Assembly: GCF_014705615.1 (NCBI RefSeq)
Contig: NZ_JACXJA010000029.1
Span: forward strand, 62,001 to 126,000
Length of the DNA: 64,000 nt
From: Paenibacillus oceani
GTDB lineage: Bacteria > Bacillota > Bacilli > Paenibacillales > NBRC-103111
Direction of reading: 5' to 3'
Shown here: positions 1 through 7,871 of the stretch, piece by piece
How positions within the stretch are numbered: position 1 is the stretch's first letter
Layout of the letters: each line of letters begins with the position of its first letter
Made by a program: the position numbers and the translations under genes
The notes under the pieces: model-generated
What the model saw: only the letters and a program-made list of their open reading frames with translations
Database searches by the model: none
What the model was told of the DNA's origin: nothing

Positions 1-958
1 CGCGCCCGTCGGGAAACAGGACGAGGCGTTCGCCTTCCGGCAGCTCGGCCTTCAGCAGGAACGGGTTGGACTGGATTCGCGCGACGCGTTCCAGTTTTTC
101 TTTCCAATAATCGAGATCGAAGCCGCTGCGGGCCCGGATCTGGATCGTCTCGCGGCCGCACAGCGAAGTCGCGTCATCGAGCCCAATCTCGTCAAGAGCA
201 GGGTAGCGATGACCGCAACATACCGGGCAGTCCGACTTCGAAGAAGGGAGCTTCATCTCGTACGACTGATTGTGCCACGCGTCAAATGTGATCAGCGTGT
301 TCCGGCGGGCAGCGGTATCGCCGACGAGATGCTTCAGCGCTTCGGTTGCCTGATACGAAGCGACGATATCGACGACGGGAGAGATGACCCCGATCATGTC
401 GCATGTCTCCCCGGAGCTGTCTCCGGGCTCGATCAGGCACCGCAGGCAGCCGGTCTGTCCGGGGACGAAGATCGCGCTCATCCCCCGGGAGGCGACCGCG
501 CCGCCGTATACGAACGGAATTTGGTTCTTGAAGCAGGCATCGTTTAATAAGTATCGGGTATGAAAGTTATCCGTCCCGTCCAGCACAAGGTCCATGCCTT
601 CGATCAACTGATCGATATTGGCCGCGGTCGTATCGGCGACGATGGCTTCCAGCTTGACGCCGGAGTTGATCTTGGACAGTCTTTGCTTGGCCGCTATGGC
701 TTTGGGAATGGAAGCCGCTGCATCTTCTTCGTCGTACAGCATTTGCCGCTGCAAATTACTCGCTTCGACGTAATCCCGGTCGACGAACCGGACGGTTCCG
801 AGCCCCGAGCGGACCATATGGTTAGCCAGCACTGTACCGAGAGCGCCCATGCCTACGATCAGTACGGCACATTCGGAGAGTCGGCGTTGTCCGCCGGGGC
901 CGATCGGTTTGAATAACATTTGCCGCGAATATCGGCTGGACGAATCGTTAGTGGTCAT
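1..958 (-). CDS. ThiF/MoeB/HesA-type adenylyltransferase (3' end outside window)
   Basis: The minus-strand reading gives 319 residues that run off the left edge. It begins MTTNDSSSRYSRQMLFKPIG and shows the E1-like ATP-binding glycine motif (VGMGALGTV, about residues 35-43), the VDRDYVEASNLQRQ segment, the DGTDNF motif, and paired CxxC zinc ligands (CLRC and CPVC). This family adenylates the C-terminal Gly-Gly of ThiS or MoaD so that sulfur can be added. The TPP riboswitch and terminator upstream on the same strand point to thiamine (ThiF role) rather than molybdopterin synthesis. The ATG at 958 is preceded by AAGGAGG with a longish 13-base gap. A region after the second CxxC continues past the usual ThiF core, so this is the longer MoeB/ThiF type. 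Confidence 0.85.
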   Translation of the reverse strand, partial: MTTNDSSSRYSRQMLFKPIGPGGQRRLSECAVLIVGMGALGTVLANHMVRSGLGTVRFVDRDYVEASNLQRQMLYDEEDAAASIPKAIAAKQRLSKINSGVKLEAIVADTTAANIDQLIEGMDLVLDGTDNFHTRYLLNDACFKNQIPFVYGGAVASRGMSAIFVPGQTGCLRCLIEPGDSSGETCDMIGVISPVVDIVASYQATEALKHLVGDTAARRNTLITFDAWHNQSYEMKLPSSKSDCPVCCGHRYPALDEIGLDDATSLCGRETIQIRARSGFDLDYWKEKLERVARIQSNPFLLKAELPEGERLVLFPDGR

Positions 959-1092
959 GATGGCGGGTGCGCCTCCTTGGAAATACATAAAAACGGATCT
1001 ACCTCGGAAAGAACGCAGCTGAGCCTATTCCTGCCGCTCGCGGAGGCCGCGTCGGCCGCGGAAAAACGGGTCGCTAAGCCTTCCGCAACAGT

Positions 1093-1117
1093 AAAAAGGC
1101 CGCCTGCCAGGGCGGCC
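1093..1117 (-). terminator. Riboswitch-linked intrinsic terminator
   Basis: On the minus strand a GGCCGCC/GGCGGCC seven-base stem with a six-base loop is followed at once by TTTTT. It lies about 45 bases downstream of the TPP aptamer and upstream of the ThiF-like start codon, which is the place expected for the expression platform of a transcription-terminating TPP switch. Confidence 0.85.
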
Positions 1118-1162
1118 GCATATCGACGCTCGATTTGTTGAAAGAGTCAAGAATCGGTTGCG

Positions 1163-1257
1163 CCACTTCCCTACGCTGGTCTCGCTCCAGTTCAGGTTCA
1201 AAGGGTCCGAAGGTCGTATCTTCATCTCAGCCCAAGACTGGGCACCCCTAGTGATCT
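1163..1257 (-). ncRNA. TPP riboswitch (thi box) aptamer
   Basis: Read on the minus strand the segment contains the conserved landmarks of the thiamine pyrophosphate aptamer in order: CTAGGGGTGCC, GGGCTGAGA, GACCCTTTGAACCTGA and ACCAGCGTAGGGAAG. It leads into the terminator at 1093-1117 and then the ThiF-like gene, so thiamine pyrophosphate should shut off that gene's transcription. Confidence 0.95.
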
Positions 1258-1408
1258 TGAAATATGAGGTTCATCTTTCACCTTACAACGATCGTGCCGG
1301 TTTGTCAACGGCGGCGGCATGCCGCGTTAGGGCACGTCCCGGCCGGTGCTTCCCGACTTGACTGCGCAACGGGGGGAGGCTACCATACGGATAAGGAGGT
1401 CGAATCCA

Positions 1409-1750
1409 GTGAAGGACGAATCGACATTGCAAGCCGAAGGCTCTGCATGCTGCAATACCGGCGGCGAGGAGGAACGCAAGAGCCACCATTCCGACAAATT
1501 AAAAAGCAATCTGATTACCCGGCTGAACCGGATCGAGGGACAAATCCGCGGTGTGAAGGGACTCATCGAGAAAGATACGTATTGCGACGACATCCTCAAT
1601 CAGATCGCGGCGATTCAGGCAGCTCTGAACGGCGTCGGCAAACAGCTGCTGGAAGGTCATCTGAAGTCGTGTGTCGTGGAGCGAATCCGCGAGGGCGATC
1701 AGGATATCATTAACGAGCTGCTCGTCACGGTCAACAAGTTAATGAAATAA
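1409..1750 (+). CDS. csoR: CsoR-family copper-sensing repressor
   Basis: This 113-residue all-helical DUF156 protein carries the Cu(I) ligand set in the exact CsoR spacing: C59, then H84 and C88 (25 and 4 residues apart), within YCDDIL and EGHLKSC. The core motif RLNRIEGQIRGVKGLIE is typical. CsoR binds DNA as a tetramer and lets go when it binds Cu(I). I choose the GTG at 1409 because AAGGAGG sits eight bases upstream; the frame is open further 5'. Residues 12-30 form an extra N-terminal tail with CC and HH pairs that is not part of the standard fold. No copA or copZ lies next to it here, so its targets are elsewhere. Confidence 0.9.
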   Translation: MKDESTLQAEGSACCNTGGEEERKSHHSDKLKSNLITRLNRIEGQIRGVKGLIEKDTYCDDILNQIAAIQAALNGVGKQLLEGHLKSCVVERIREGDQDIINELLVTVNKLMK

Positions 1751-1847
1751 CACAGCGGGACCGAATCCGGAAGCGGAAAGAACCAGGGTATGCGAACTGC
1801 CTGCTTTCCGCTTGCGGATTAATTTCATTTTATTAACAAAATTCTCA

Positions 1848-1875
1848 TTGACTGCCCTACTACCCGAGCTATACT
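1848..1875 (+). promoter_or_regulatory. Candidate sigma-A promoter of the beta-propeller gene
   Basis: TTGACT at 1848 and TATACT at 1870 are separated by 16 bases, 42 bases before the chosen start codon at 1918. Both hexamers are one base from consensus. Confidence 0.65.
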
Positions 1876-1880
1876 TTTAT

Positions 1881-1897
1881 ACAAGTCTTATACTTGT
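1881..1897. promoter_or_regulatory. Palindromic operator candidate
   Basis: ACAAGT-cttat-ACTTGT is a perfect 6-base inverted repeat with a 5-base spacer, just after the -10 element and therefore over or near the transcription start. This is a usual position for a repressor site. No adjacent regulator gene is evident. Confidence 0.45.
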
Positions 1898-1917
1898 GGA
1901 TAAGAGGAGTGATGGCG

Positions 1918-3717
1918 ATGAGCCGGGAACAAGATCAGTTCGAATTAATCGGACGTCCTTGCCGCAATTTCAACATTCTTGCAACCGCAGTAATGACAGA
2001 CCCGCTCGACGGACGGGAGAAGCTGGTGCTGTCCAACTTCGCGGCCGGACAGACCGGCAATCTGATCCTGATCGATACGCGCTCGATGGAAGCCGAGTCG
2101 ATCGAACTTCCGGGGGATGAAGGAGCCTGGGGACTTGTTAACTGGCGCAATGAAAAGCTCGTGGTCGGGACGTGTCCGAACTATGCGTATATGCATGCCC
2201 TGGACTTGAAGACCCGGACTTGGGCGGAGCCGCTGCAGGCGGCAGACGAGAAATATTTCTGGGATATGGCGATCGGCTCCGACGGCAACGTATACGCGGG
2301 AACTTGGCCCGGCTGCTCCTTATACCGCTACGATCCGGCTCTGCATACGCTCGAGAAGCTCGGCAGGGCGTCGGACAACGGTAAAAATTTATACAGCCGC
2401 TACATTAACGGCAGCGCGCCCGGTTATATTTTGTTTACCGGAGGTTACGACGAGCCGTTTTTGAAAGCGTTTCATTTGGAGAGCGGGACGTTTCGCGATT
2501 TCGGAACGCCGGGATTTACCGTGCGCGAAGTAACCGACGAGTACATATGCACCGTACAAGGAGACCGCTTCGAATTTTATCATCCGCAAACGCTGGAGCC
2601 GCTCCCGGATACCGCAGGCTGGAAGGAAAAGCTGACTGTATTGGAAGCGGCGCTGCCGAACGGCAAAAGCTGCAGGGCGATCCCGCTGGCGGACGGGCGG
2701 TATGCGGGGGTGCGCGGTCAAGATCTGTTTATCGCGGACAGCCTGGACGAGGTGCCGGAACTGGTCCGCATTCCGACGGAGGCGCCGGCCACGCGCATCC
2801 ATACGCTCGTATCGGACGAGGCGGGCGGGATATGGGGAGCGTGCGGCTTCGGCCAGACGATCTTCCATTACGATCCGTTGACCGGCTCCGCCTGGAACTC
2901 GTCCTCGGTATGTGATTCCGGCGGAGAAGTGTACGGGATGGTGTTTGTGGACGGTAAATTGTATTTGACGGCTTACGTCGGCGGAGATCACATCGTGTAC
3001 GACCCGGCGAAGCCGTGGGATCAGCTGAACAACCGGAATCCGCAATCGCTTCGGGCGCTGAGACCGGATTATATCCGTCCGGAAGGACGAAGCGTGATCG
3101 GGCCGGACGGCGGGATCTGGACCGGGTGGTCGGCCAAATACGGCACGTATGCAGGGGCGCTGTCCAGAATCGACCCGGTTACGCTGGAGGTGGATTCCTG
3201 GAGCCATCCGATCGCAAACGATCAACAGGTGGCCGGAGTAGCCGCAGACGACCGGTATGTTTATTTTACGACGAACGGCGGTGCCAGCGGACTGCCCTAT
3301 CGCGATGTGATCTGCCATTTCGGCGTATGGGAGCCTGGCAAAGGACTCGTGCACGAGACCCGGTTCGCCGCAGGCGAACGTCCCGGCTCCGCGATTGCGG
3401 CTATGTGCGCCAAAGTATTTGTCAAAGCGGGCAGCGCGATTCTCGTATTCGATCGGGCCCGGTTCCGATTCGAGCAATCGATCCCCGTCGAGGGGGGATG
3501 CAGCTGGATGACGGCCGCCGGTCCGGATTTGCTGGCCGCGTTTTGCGGCAGCAGGCTGCTCTTCATCGACCCGCACAGCGCTGTCGTTATCCGGACCGTC
3601 GAGCTGCCCGGCTCCGTCAGGGCGGCAACGTATACAGCGACATGCGATCTGGCGTTCGCCGTAGAAGAGGCTCTCTATCGCGTGCCGTCCGGATTTTTGC
3701 AGTCGGTTCGTTCTTGA
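1918..3717 (+). CDS. Cytosolic beta-propeller (WD40/Vgb-like) protein
   Basis: The 599-residue product has no signal peptide and no membrane segment. It consists of repeated four-stranded blade-like units with recurring motifs such as GSDGNVYAGTWPGCSLYRYDP, GGIWGACGFGQTIFHYDP and GPDGGIWTGWSAKYGTYAGALSRIDP, which resemble the blades of the streptogramin lyase/SMP-30-like and WD40-like superfamily. Similar two-propeller proteins are common in Paenibacillus and are of unknown function. The start at ATG 1918 is preferred over ATG 1912 because AGAGGAG is eight bases upstream of 1918 but only two from 1912. The gene stands alone with its own promoter and a terminator-like hairpin. I can not assign a substrate or catalytic residues. 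Confidence 0.75.
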   Translation: MSREQDQFELIGRPCRNFNILATAVMTDPLDGREKLVLSNFAAGQTGNLILIDTRSMEAESIELPGDEGAWGLVNWRNEKLVVGTCPNYAYMHALDLKTRTWAEPLQAADEKYFWDMAIGSDGNVYAGTWPGCSLYRYDPALHTLEKLGRASDNGKNLYSRYINGSAPGYILFTGGYDEPFLKAFHLESGTFRDFGTPGFTVREVTDEYICTVQGDRFEFYHPQTLEPLPDTAGWKEKLTVLEAALPNGKSCRAIPLADGRYAGVRGQDLFIADSLDEVPELVRIPTEAPATRIHTLVSDEAGGIWGACGFGQTIFHYDPLTGSAWNSSSVCDSGGEVYGMVFVDGKLYLTAYVGGDHIVYDPAKPWDQLNNRNPQSLRALRPDYIRPEGRSVIGPDGGIWTGWSAKYGTYAGALSRIDPVTLEVDSWSHPIANDQQVAGVAADDRYVYFTTNGGASGLPYRDVICHFGVWEPGKGLVHETRFAAGERPGSAIAAMCAKVFVKAGSAILVFDRARFRFEQSIPVEGGCSWMTAAGPDLLAAFCGSRLLFIDPHSAVVIRTVELPGSVRAATYTATCDLAFAVEEALYRVPSGFLQSVRS

Positions 3718-3775
3718 GTGGAGCGACGATGGCTGGCCATGATTTGTTTACATTTCTGTATAGCGGTGCCCAATC

Positions 3776-3801
3776 TACCCCGTTTCCTTGGAGACGGGGT
3801 A
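3776..3801 (+). terminator. Stem-loop after the beta-propeller gene
   Basis: TACCCCGT and ACGGGGTA form an eight-base stem with a ten-base loop, 60 bases after the stop codon. The downstream T run is weak (ATTTGCCGTTT), so termination may be partial. Confidence 0.5.
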
Positions 3802-3913
3802 TTTGCCGTTTAGGGAGGTAAGTAAGATCAGATAGAACCGTGGTCATCATCGATCCACCAAGCACCGGGAGCAGCAGCGTGGTGTGCGCCGGAATCAATG
3901 CTCACCGATTATG

Positions 3914-4103
3914 TAGCGGAAGCGCGGTTTCCGTTATTCCCGTAACAGGCCTAATTGTTGGGCTATAACGGAAGTTTGGTTTCCGCTATTTCGGCTTATT
4001 AAGGTGAAATGGCCGGTTGCACTGGAAATAACGGAACAAATTGTTCCGCTAAACATCGATTTTCTGCTTCGCACAATAAATAACGGAAGTAAAACTTCCG
4101 ATA
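3914..4103. repeat. Array of four 23-bp palindromes
   Basis: Four copies of TAnCGGAA-N7-TTCCGnTA begin at 3914, 3966, 4029 and 4081. All keep a 7-base spacer of unrelated sequence, and they are 52, 63 and 52 bases apart. They fill the middle of a 716-base gap between the beta-propeller gene and gapB. No coding potential is visible in this stretch. Confidence 0.8.
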
Positions 4104-4334
4104 AGAGGCGTCACAGACACCGTCTGGAGCCGTTTTTGCAGAGATATGCCTCAAATCGGCTGCACGACTGCGGATGCGAATGCGGATGGGGCGGCGGCTG
4201 GAGCAAAACAGCCGTATTCTTCGATGCATTCACCGGAATGTCGGCATACCCAATCATCGTCGGATGTTCTCTCCGGCTGCACGTTATAAGCGTTGTTCAT
4301 CAGAAAGAGAGGGTTCAATATGCAATATTCTCAA

Positions 4335-4354
4335 TAATTAGTATGTACTAATTA
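4335..4354. promoter_or_regulatory. Palindromic operator candidate upstream of gapB
   Basis: TAATTAGTA-tg-TACTAATTA is a perfect nine-base inverted repeat around a two-base centre, about 80 bases before the gap start codon. A further ATTAGTA half-site occurs at 4413-4419 just before the ribosome binding site. The pattern suits a dimeric repressor, but I do not recognise the family. Confidence 0.5.
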
Positions 4355-4371
4355 ATAAATTACCTATTTAA

Positions 4372-4407
4372 AACGATATACTTTATGGTATAGTACGTAT
4401 TATATAA
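4372..4407 (+). promoter_or_regulatory. gapB promoter region with CcpN-like boxes
   Basis: The blocks TTTATGGTAT (4382-4391) and GTATTATATAA (4397-4407) recur in the same order upstream of the SR1P-ppdK unit at 14202-14222. Two 11-mers here (starting 4372 and 4384) match the published CcpN box TRTGHYATAYW at 9 of 11 positions. In Bacillus subtilis CcpN represses gapB, pckA and sr1 during glycolytic growth. A shared regulator is an inference. Confidence 0.5.
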
Positions 4408-4433
4408 ATAACATTAGTAGGGGAGGAATCGGT

Positions 4434-5483
4434 ATGACAGTGGGGATCGGAATTAACGGAATGGGAAGAATCGGGCGCCTGCTCGTCCGGCGGGCTTTTA
4501 CGGAAGGGGAATTGAATATCCGGGCCATCAATGTGCTGCATCCGGCCGACTCGGTTGCGCATTTGCTCAAGTATGATTCCGTTCACGGCCGCTGGGATGC
4601 GGACATTCGTACGGAAGACGGCAATCTGGTGATCAATGGCCATACGGTGCGTCTTTTATCCGAGCGCGATCCGCAGCTTATTTCTTGGAACGACTGCGGG
4701 GTCGATCTGGTGCTGGATGCCACCGGCAAATTTAACGATGTCGCGGGGGCTGCGAAACATCTGGCGGGTGGGGCGCAAAACGTAATTGTTACCGCACCGG
4801 GTTCGGGACTCGATCTGACTGTCGTCATGGGAGTAAACGACCGCAGCTATGACCCGGACCGGCATAAGCTGATATCCGCCGCCTCCTGCACGACAAATTG
4901 CGTGGCGCCCGTGCTCCGGATCGTTGACGAATTGTTCGGCGTTAAACGTGCCTGGGTGACGACTGTTCATGCGTATACGAACGACCAGAATCATCTGGAC
5001 AATCCGCACAAAGATTTGCGGCGCGCCCGTTCCTGTACGCAGTCGATCGTTCCGACGACGACGGGCATCGGCAAAGCGCTGGCCGGCGTATTGCCGCATC
5101 TGGCGCCGGTCGTTGAGGGCGTGTCGCTGCGCGTCCCGGTGCCGAACGTATCGTTGTGCGATATAACGCTGGATCTGGGAGAAGAGATAAGCACGGAGTA
5201 CGCAACCGCCAGATTGCGTTCCGCTTGCATGAGTCCGCAATATTCCCGGTATGTAGGGTGGAGCGAGGAACCGCTGGTTTCCACCGATTACGTAGGGTGC
5301 GACAAATCGGCTACCATCGACGGATTATCGTTGTCTGCGGCCGGAAGGCAGCTCAAGCTGCTCGCCTGGTACGATAACGAATGGGGGTATGCATGCCGTG
5401 TAATCGACACAGCCAAGATGGTGGCGGATGCCGGGCTCAAACGGTTGAAGGAGAGGGAAGCTGCGGTTTTGGAAAATGTGTAG
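4434..5483 (+). CDS. gapB: GapB-type glyceraldehyde-3-phosphate dehydrogenase
   Basis: The 349-residue protein has the Rossmann start GINGMGRIGRLLVRRA, the catalytic cysteine C152 in SAASCTTNC, the catalytic histidine in VTTVHAYTNDQ, and the C-terminal LAWYDNEWGY motif. Several segments follow Bacillus subtilis GapB rather than GapA: VAHLLKYDSVHGRWD, DNPHKDLRRARSCTQSI and EPLVSTDYVG. The acidic residue after the second strand that makes GapA NAD-specific is absent (AINVLHPADS), which fits use of NADP(H) in gluconeogenesis. GGGGAGG lies eight bases before ATG 4434. A second, glycolytic gap gene should exist elsewhere. The gluconeogenic role agrees with the PPDK-CcpN module 10 kb away. Confidence 0.85.
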   Translation: MTVGIGINGMGRIGRLLVRRAFTEGELNIRAINVLHPADSVAHLLKYDSVHGRWDADIRTEDGNLVINGHTVRLLSERDPQLISWNDCGVDLVLDATGKFNDVAGAAKHLAGGAQNVIVTAPGSGLDLTVVMGVNDRSYDPDRHKLISAASCTTNCVAPVLRIVDELFGVKRAWVTTVHAYTNDQNHLDNPHKDLRRARSCTQSIVPTTTGIGKALAGVLPHLAPVVEGVSLRVPVPNVSLCDITLDLGEEISTEYATARLRSACMSPQYSRYVGWSEEPLVSTDYVGCDKSATIDGLSLSAAGRQLKLLAWYDNEWGYACRVIDTAKMVADAGLKRLKEREAAVLENV

Positions 5484-5639
5484 GTTAGCGCGTGCTCGTC
5501 CGTTCATTGGGCATGCGGTTATGGAGCCGCGGCCGATCCGTTGGTTGAATGAATTTATCATGTAACTGCATTACGTTACGTAGGTTATCCGCAGAGCGCC
5601 GGTTTCATACGATAAATAACGATTTACTGTCTGTCTACG

Positions 5640-5719
5640 GACGGAAGAAGATATTCCCTTATCCGCGCGATGAAGTTAGGATCGATCGATAACGGGTTGT
5701 TGCTTCTTCCGTCTTTTTT
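5640..5719 (+). terminator. Long-loop terminator downstream of gapB
   Basis: GACGGAAGAAG (5640-5650) pairs perfectly with CTTCTTCCGTC (5703-5713), followed by TTTTTT. The 52-base loop is itself foldable. A competing small hairpin TCTGTC-TACG-GACGGA overlaps the left arm. The rest of the 5484-6101 gap holds no gene that I can support. Confidence 0.6.
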
Positions 5720-6101
5720 CGATAACAGAAATTTGTCCGCCGCTGCTCCGCTAGAGGTAGGAGATGTTAAGCTTTTTCCCATTAAAATGCGGATTTGGAT
5801 GATGCGAAAGCTGACAACAACCTGACACGAGGCTGGGTGGAGGCACGGTATTGCATGTCGTTGGCGAAAAATCCAAACGGAAGTTGAAGCATATTTTTTT
5901 AGGCCCCCCTCTTCACAAACCGGTATTTTAGTTGTATTATGTACATGTATTATACAGATTCCAATGATGACGAAAGTACGAGTTGAAAGTCTGGGCCATT
6001 ATTTTTTAAGCGGCTTGGAAGCGATTGCAGAAAGGGGTTTCACATTCGGCTTTACAAAGCATTGCACATTCACACTCGACATTACGGGAGGTCAACAGAC
6101 A

Positions 6102-7724
6102 TTGAAAAAACAACTTAGACAACTAGCGGCAATATCGATCGCGTCCGCACTTGTGCTGAGCGCTTGCGGCAAAACGGACAACAAACCGGCAGCCGATCCG
6201 GGTGCGACACCGGGGGGCGAGCAGAAGAAAGAAAAGCTTTCCTTGTACTGGATGACGGCGGCGCTGACAAACAACTCCAACTTGCCGTCCGGGGACAAAG
6301 ACTTTATCAAGAAAACGATCGAAGAGAAGTTTAACGTTGAGCTGAAGCTTGATTATATGGCCATGGGCGAAGAATTCTCCAACAAGCTGAACCTGCTCCT
6401 GGCTGGCGGCAATGCTCCCGATATGTTCCATGCGGACGGCGCCAAATCGAACGGTTACATTATCGACGGTGCGGTTGCTGATTTGACCAAATATGTGACG
6501 CCGGAGAAGATGCCGAACTATTTTAAATGGATAACTCCGGAAGAATTAAAGCGCTATCAGGTTCAAAACGTATTTAAACGCGCTCCGGTTCCGTTCCCTA
6601 AAGATTATTACGGCGTCTACTATGTACGTAAAGACTGGATCGATGCGCTCAACAAAAAAGATCCGAACCTGAAGCTGAAAGTTCCGACCAACTACGACGA
6701 GATGATCGCCGTTATGAAGGCGTTCACATTCAACGATCCGGACGGTAACGGTAAAAACGATACGTACGGCTTCTCGACGGCGGGCAGCGGAACGACGATT
6801 CCGAACGACCTTCCGGAATGGTTCAAAAATGGCATGACCCCGGGTTTTTTTATCGACAAGGATAATAATTTCATCGATAGCGGAACGAACCTGAGAACAG
6901 CAAAAGTATTGGACGACATCCGCAAAACGCTTGATTTGAAAGTTATCGATCCGGACTGGTTCCTGAATAAGGGCGGCGATGTGACGAACAAAGTTCAGCA
7001 GGGCAAGGTCGGTATTTTCTTTAGCGGCGTCCGCGATATTGCATTCGACAACTCGAACAACAGCGTGCAGAAGAAAACCCAAGAGATTACGGGCAACAAA
7101 GACGCGAAGTTCGAAGCGTTCCATATCGCCGGCGACGTTCCGGTCTCGTATTCGCCGCTGCCGGGCGTTCCGTTCATGTTCAACGTAAAAACATCGGAAG
7201 CGAAAATTCAGCGTTCGATCGAGATTCTCGACTGGCTTGCGAGCCCGGAAGGGTGGCTGCTCGCTAACGTCGGTAAAGAAAATGTCCACTACAAAAAGAA
7301 CGGCGGCAAAATCGAGCTGATTCCGGATGCGATCCAAAAAGACATTATCGCCAACGGTAACTTCACGGAAATTTGGGGCGGGGTATTCTCTTATAACGTG
7401 AAAAACCCGGCCGCAATCGGCCTTGAGATCATCGATCCGCGTGAAACGGATCATGACCGGGCGATTCTGGAAGTGTTCAAGAAACTCAAATTCTACACGC
7501 TCGGAACGAACGTCGCTCCTCCGACAGGTCTCGATATCGGCGCGTACCGCAAAGAAATGCGCGCACTGCAAGTGAAGCTGCTGTTCGAAGAGAAAGATTC
7601 GTCCAACTGGCCGAAATATCTCGACGAACTGTTGAACAAATATAAAGCGAAGGCGATCTTCGATTCATATGCCGAGCAAATAACGGCGGCACTCGGCAAA
7701 AAGGTTACGTTTAAATCCGACTGA
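6102..7724 (+). CDS. Extracellular solute-binding lipoprotein (LplA-like, family 1)
   Basis: From the TTG at 6102 the product is 540 residues and starts with a lipoprotein signal, LKKQLRQLAAISIASALVLS followed by AC, so the lipobox is LSAC with C22 as the lipidated cysteine. GGGAGG is ten bases upstream of this TTG; the open frame extends 46 codons further 5' but that stretch does not look like a signal. The rest is a typical large carbohydrate-type binding protein (LYWMTAALTNNSN, DYMAMGEEFSNKLNLLLAGGNAPDM style, and a calcium-loop-like FNDPDGNGKNDTYGF). In Paenibacillus these usually serve LplB/YtcP-type permeases for oligosaccharides. No permease or ATPase gene is adjacent; the next gene downstream is convergent. 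Confidence 0.85.
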   Translation: MKKQLRQLAAISIASALVLSACGKTDNKPAADPGATPGGEQKKEKLSLYWMTAALTNNSNLPSGDKDFIKKTIEEKFNVELKLDYMAMGEEFSNKLNLLLAGGNAPDMFHADGAKSNGYIIDGAVADLTKYVTPEKMPNYFKWITPEELKRYQVQNVFKRAPVPFPKDYYGVYYVRKDWIDALNKKDPNLKLKVPTNYDEMIAVMKAFTFNDPDGNGKNDTYGFSTAGSGTTIPNDLPEWFKNGMTPGFFIDKDNNFIDSGTNLRTAKVLDDIRKTLDLKVIDPDWFLNKGGDVTNKVQQGKVGIFFSGVRDIAFDNSNNSVQKKTQEITGNKDAKFEAFHIAGDVPVSYSPLPGVPFMFNVKTSEAKIQRSIEILDWLASPEGWLLANVGKENVHYKKNGGKIELIPDAIQKDIIANGNFTEIWGGVFSYNVKNPAAIGLEIIDPRETDHDRAILEVFKKLKFYTLGTNVAPPTGLDIGAYRKEMRALQVKLLFEEKDSSNWPKYLDELLNKYKAKAIFDSYAEQITAALGKKVTFKSD

Positions 7725-7744
7725 TAGGATTCGATTGGCAAGCG

Positions 7745-7784
7745 AACGGCTGCGGGACGAGGCAAGTGTCCCCGGCCGTTTTTT
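7745..7784 (+). terminator. Terminator of the solute-binding protein gene
   Basis: AACGGC and GCCGTT close a stem that continues inward as CGGGAC/GTCCC, followed by TTTTG. It starts 20 bases after the stop codon. Confidence 0.8.
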
Positions 7785-7810
7785 GCCGTTTCCGGGCGTG
7801 ACGTACAAAG

Positions 7811-7834
7811 CAAAAGCTCCGCTAAAAGCGGAGC
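7811..7834 (-). terminator. Terminator of the DUF4838 gene
   Basis: GCTCCGC and GCGGAGC form a seven-base stem with a five-base loop. Read on the minus strand it is followed by TTTTGCTTT, 38 bases after the stop codon of the minus-strand gene. Confidence 0.8.
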
Positions 7835-7871
7835 CTTGAATGATCCAGGATCAACTGATTTTTCAGACGGG

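Noticed and set aside
1158-1361. Small plus-strand frame at the TPP aptamer
   Set aside because: The conserved thi box on the minus strand explains this sequence completely.
5964-6101. 46-codon 5' extension of the solute-binding protein
   Set aside because: The signal peptide with its lipobox and a good ribosome binding site start at TTG 6102; the extension would bury the signal peptide inside the protein.
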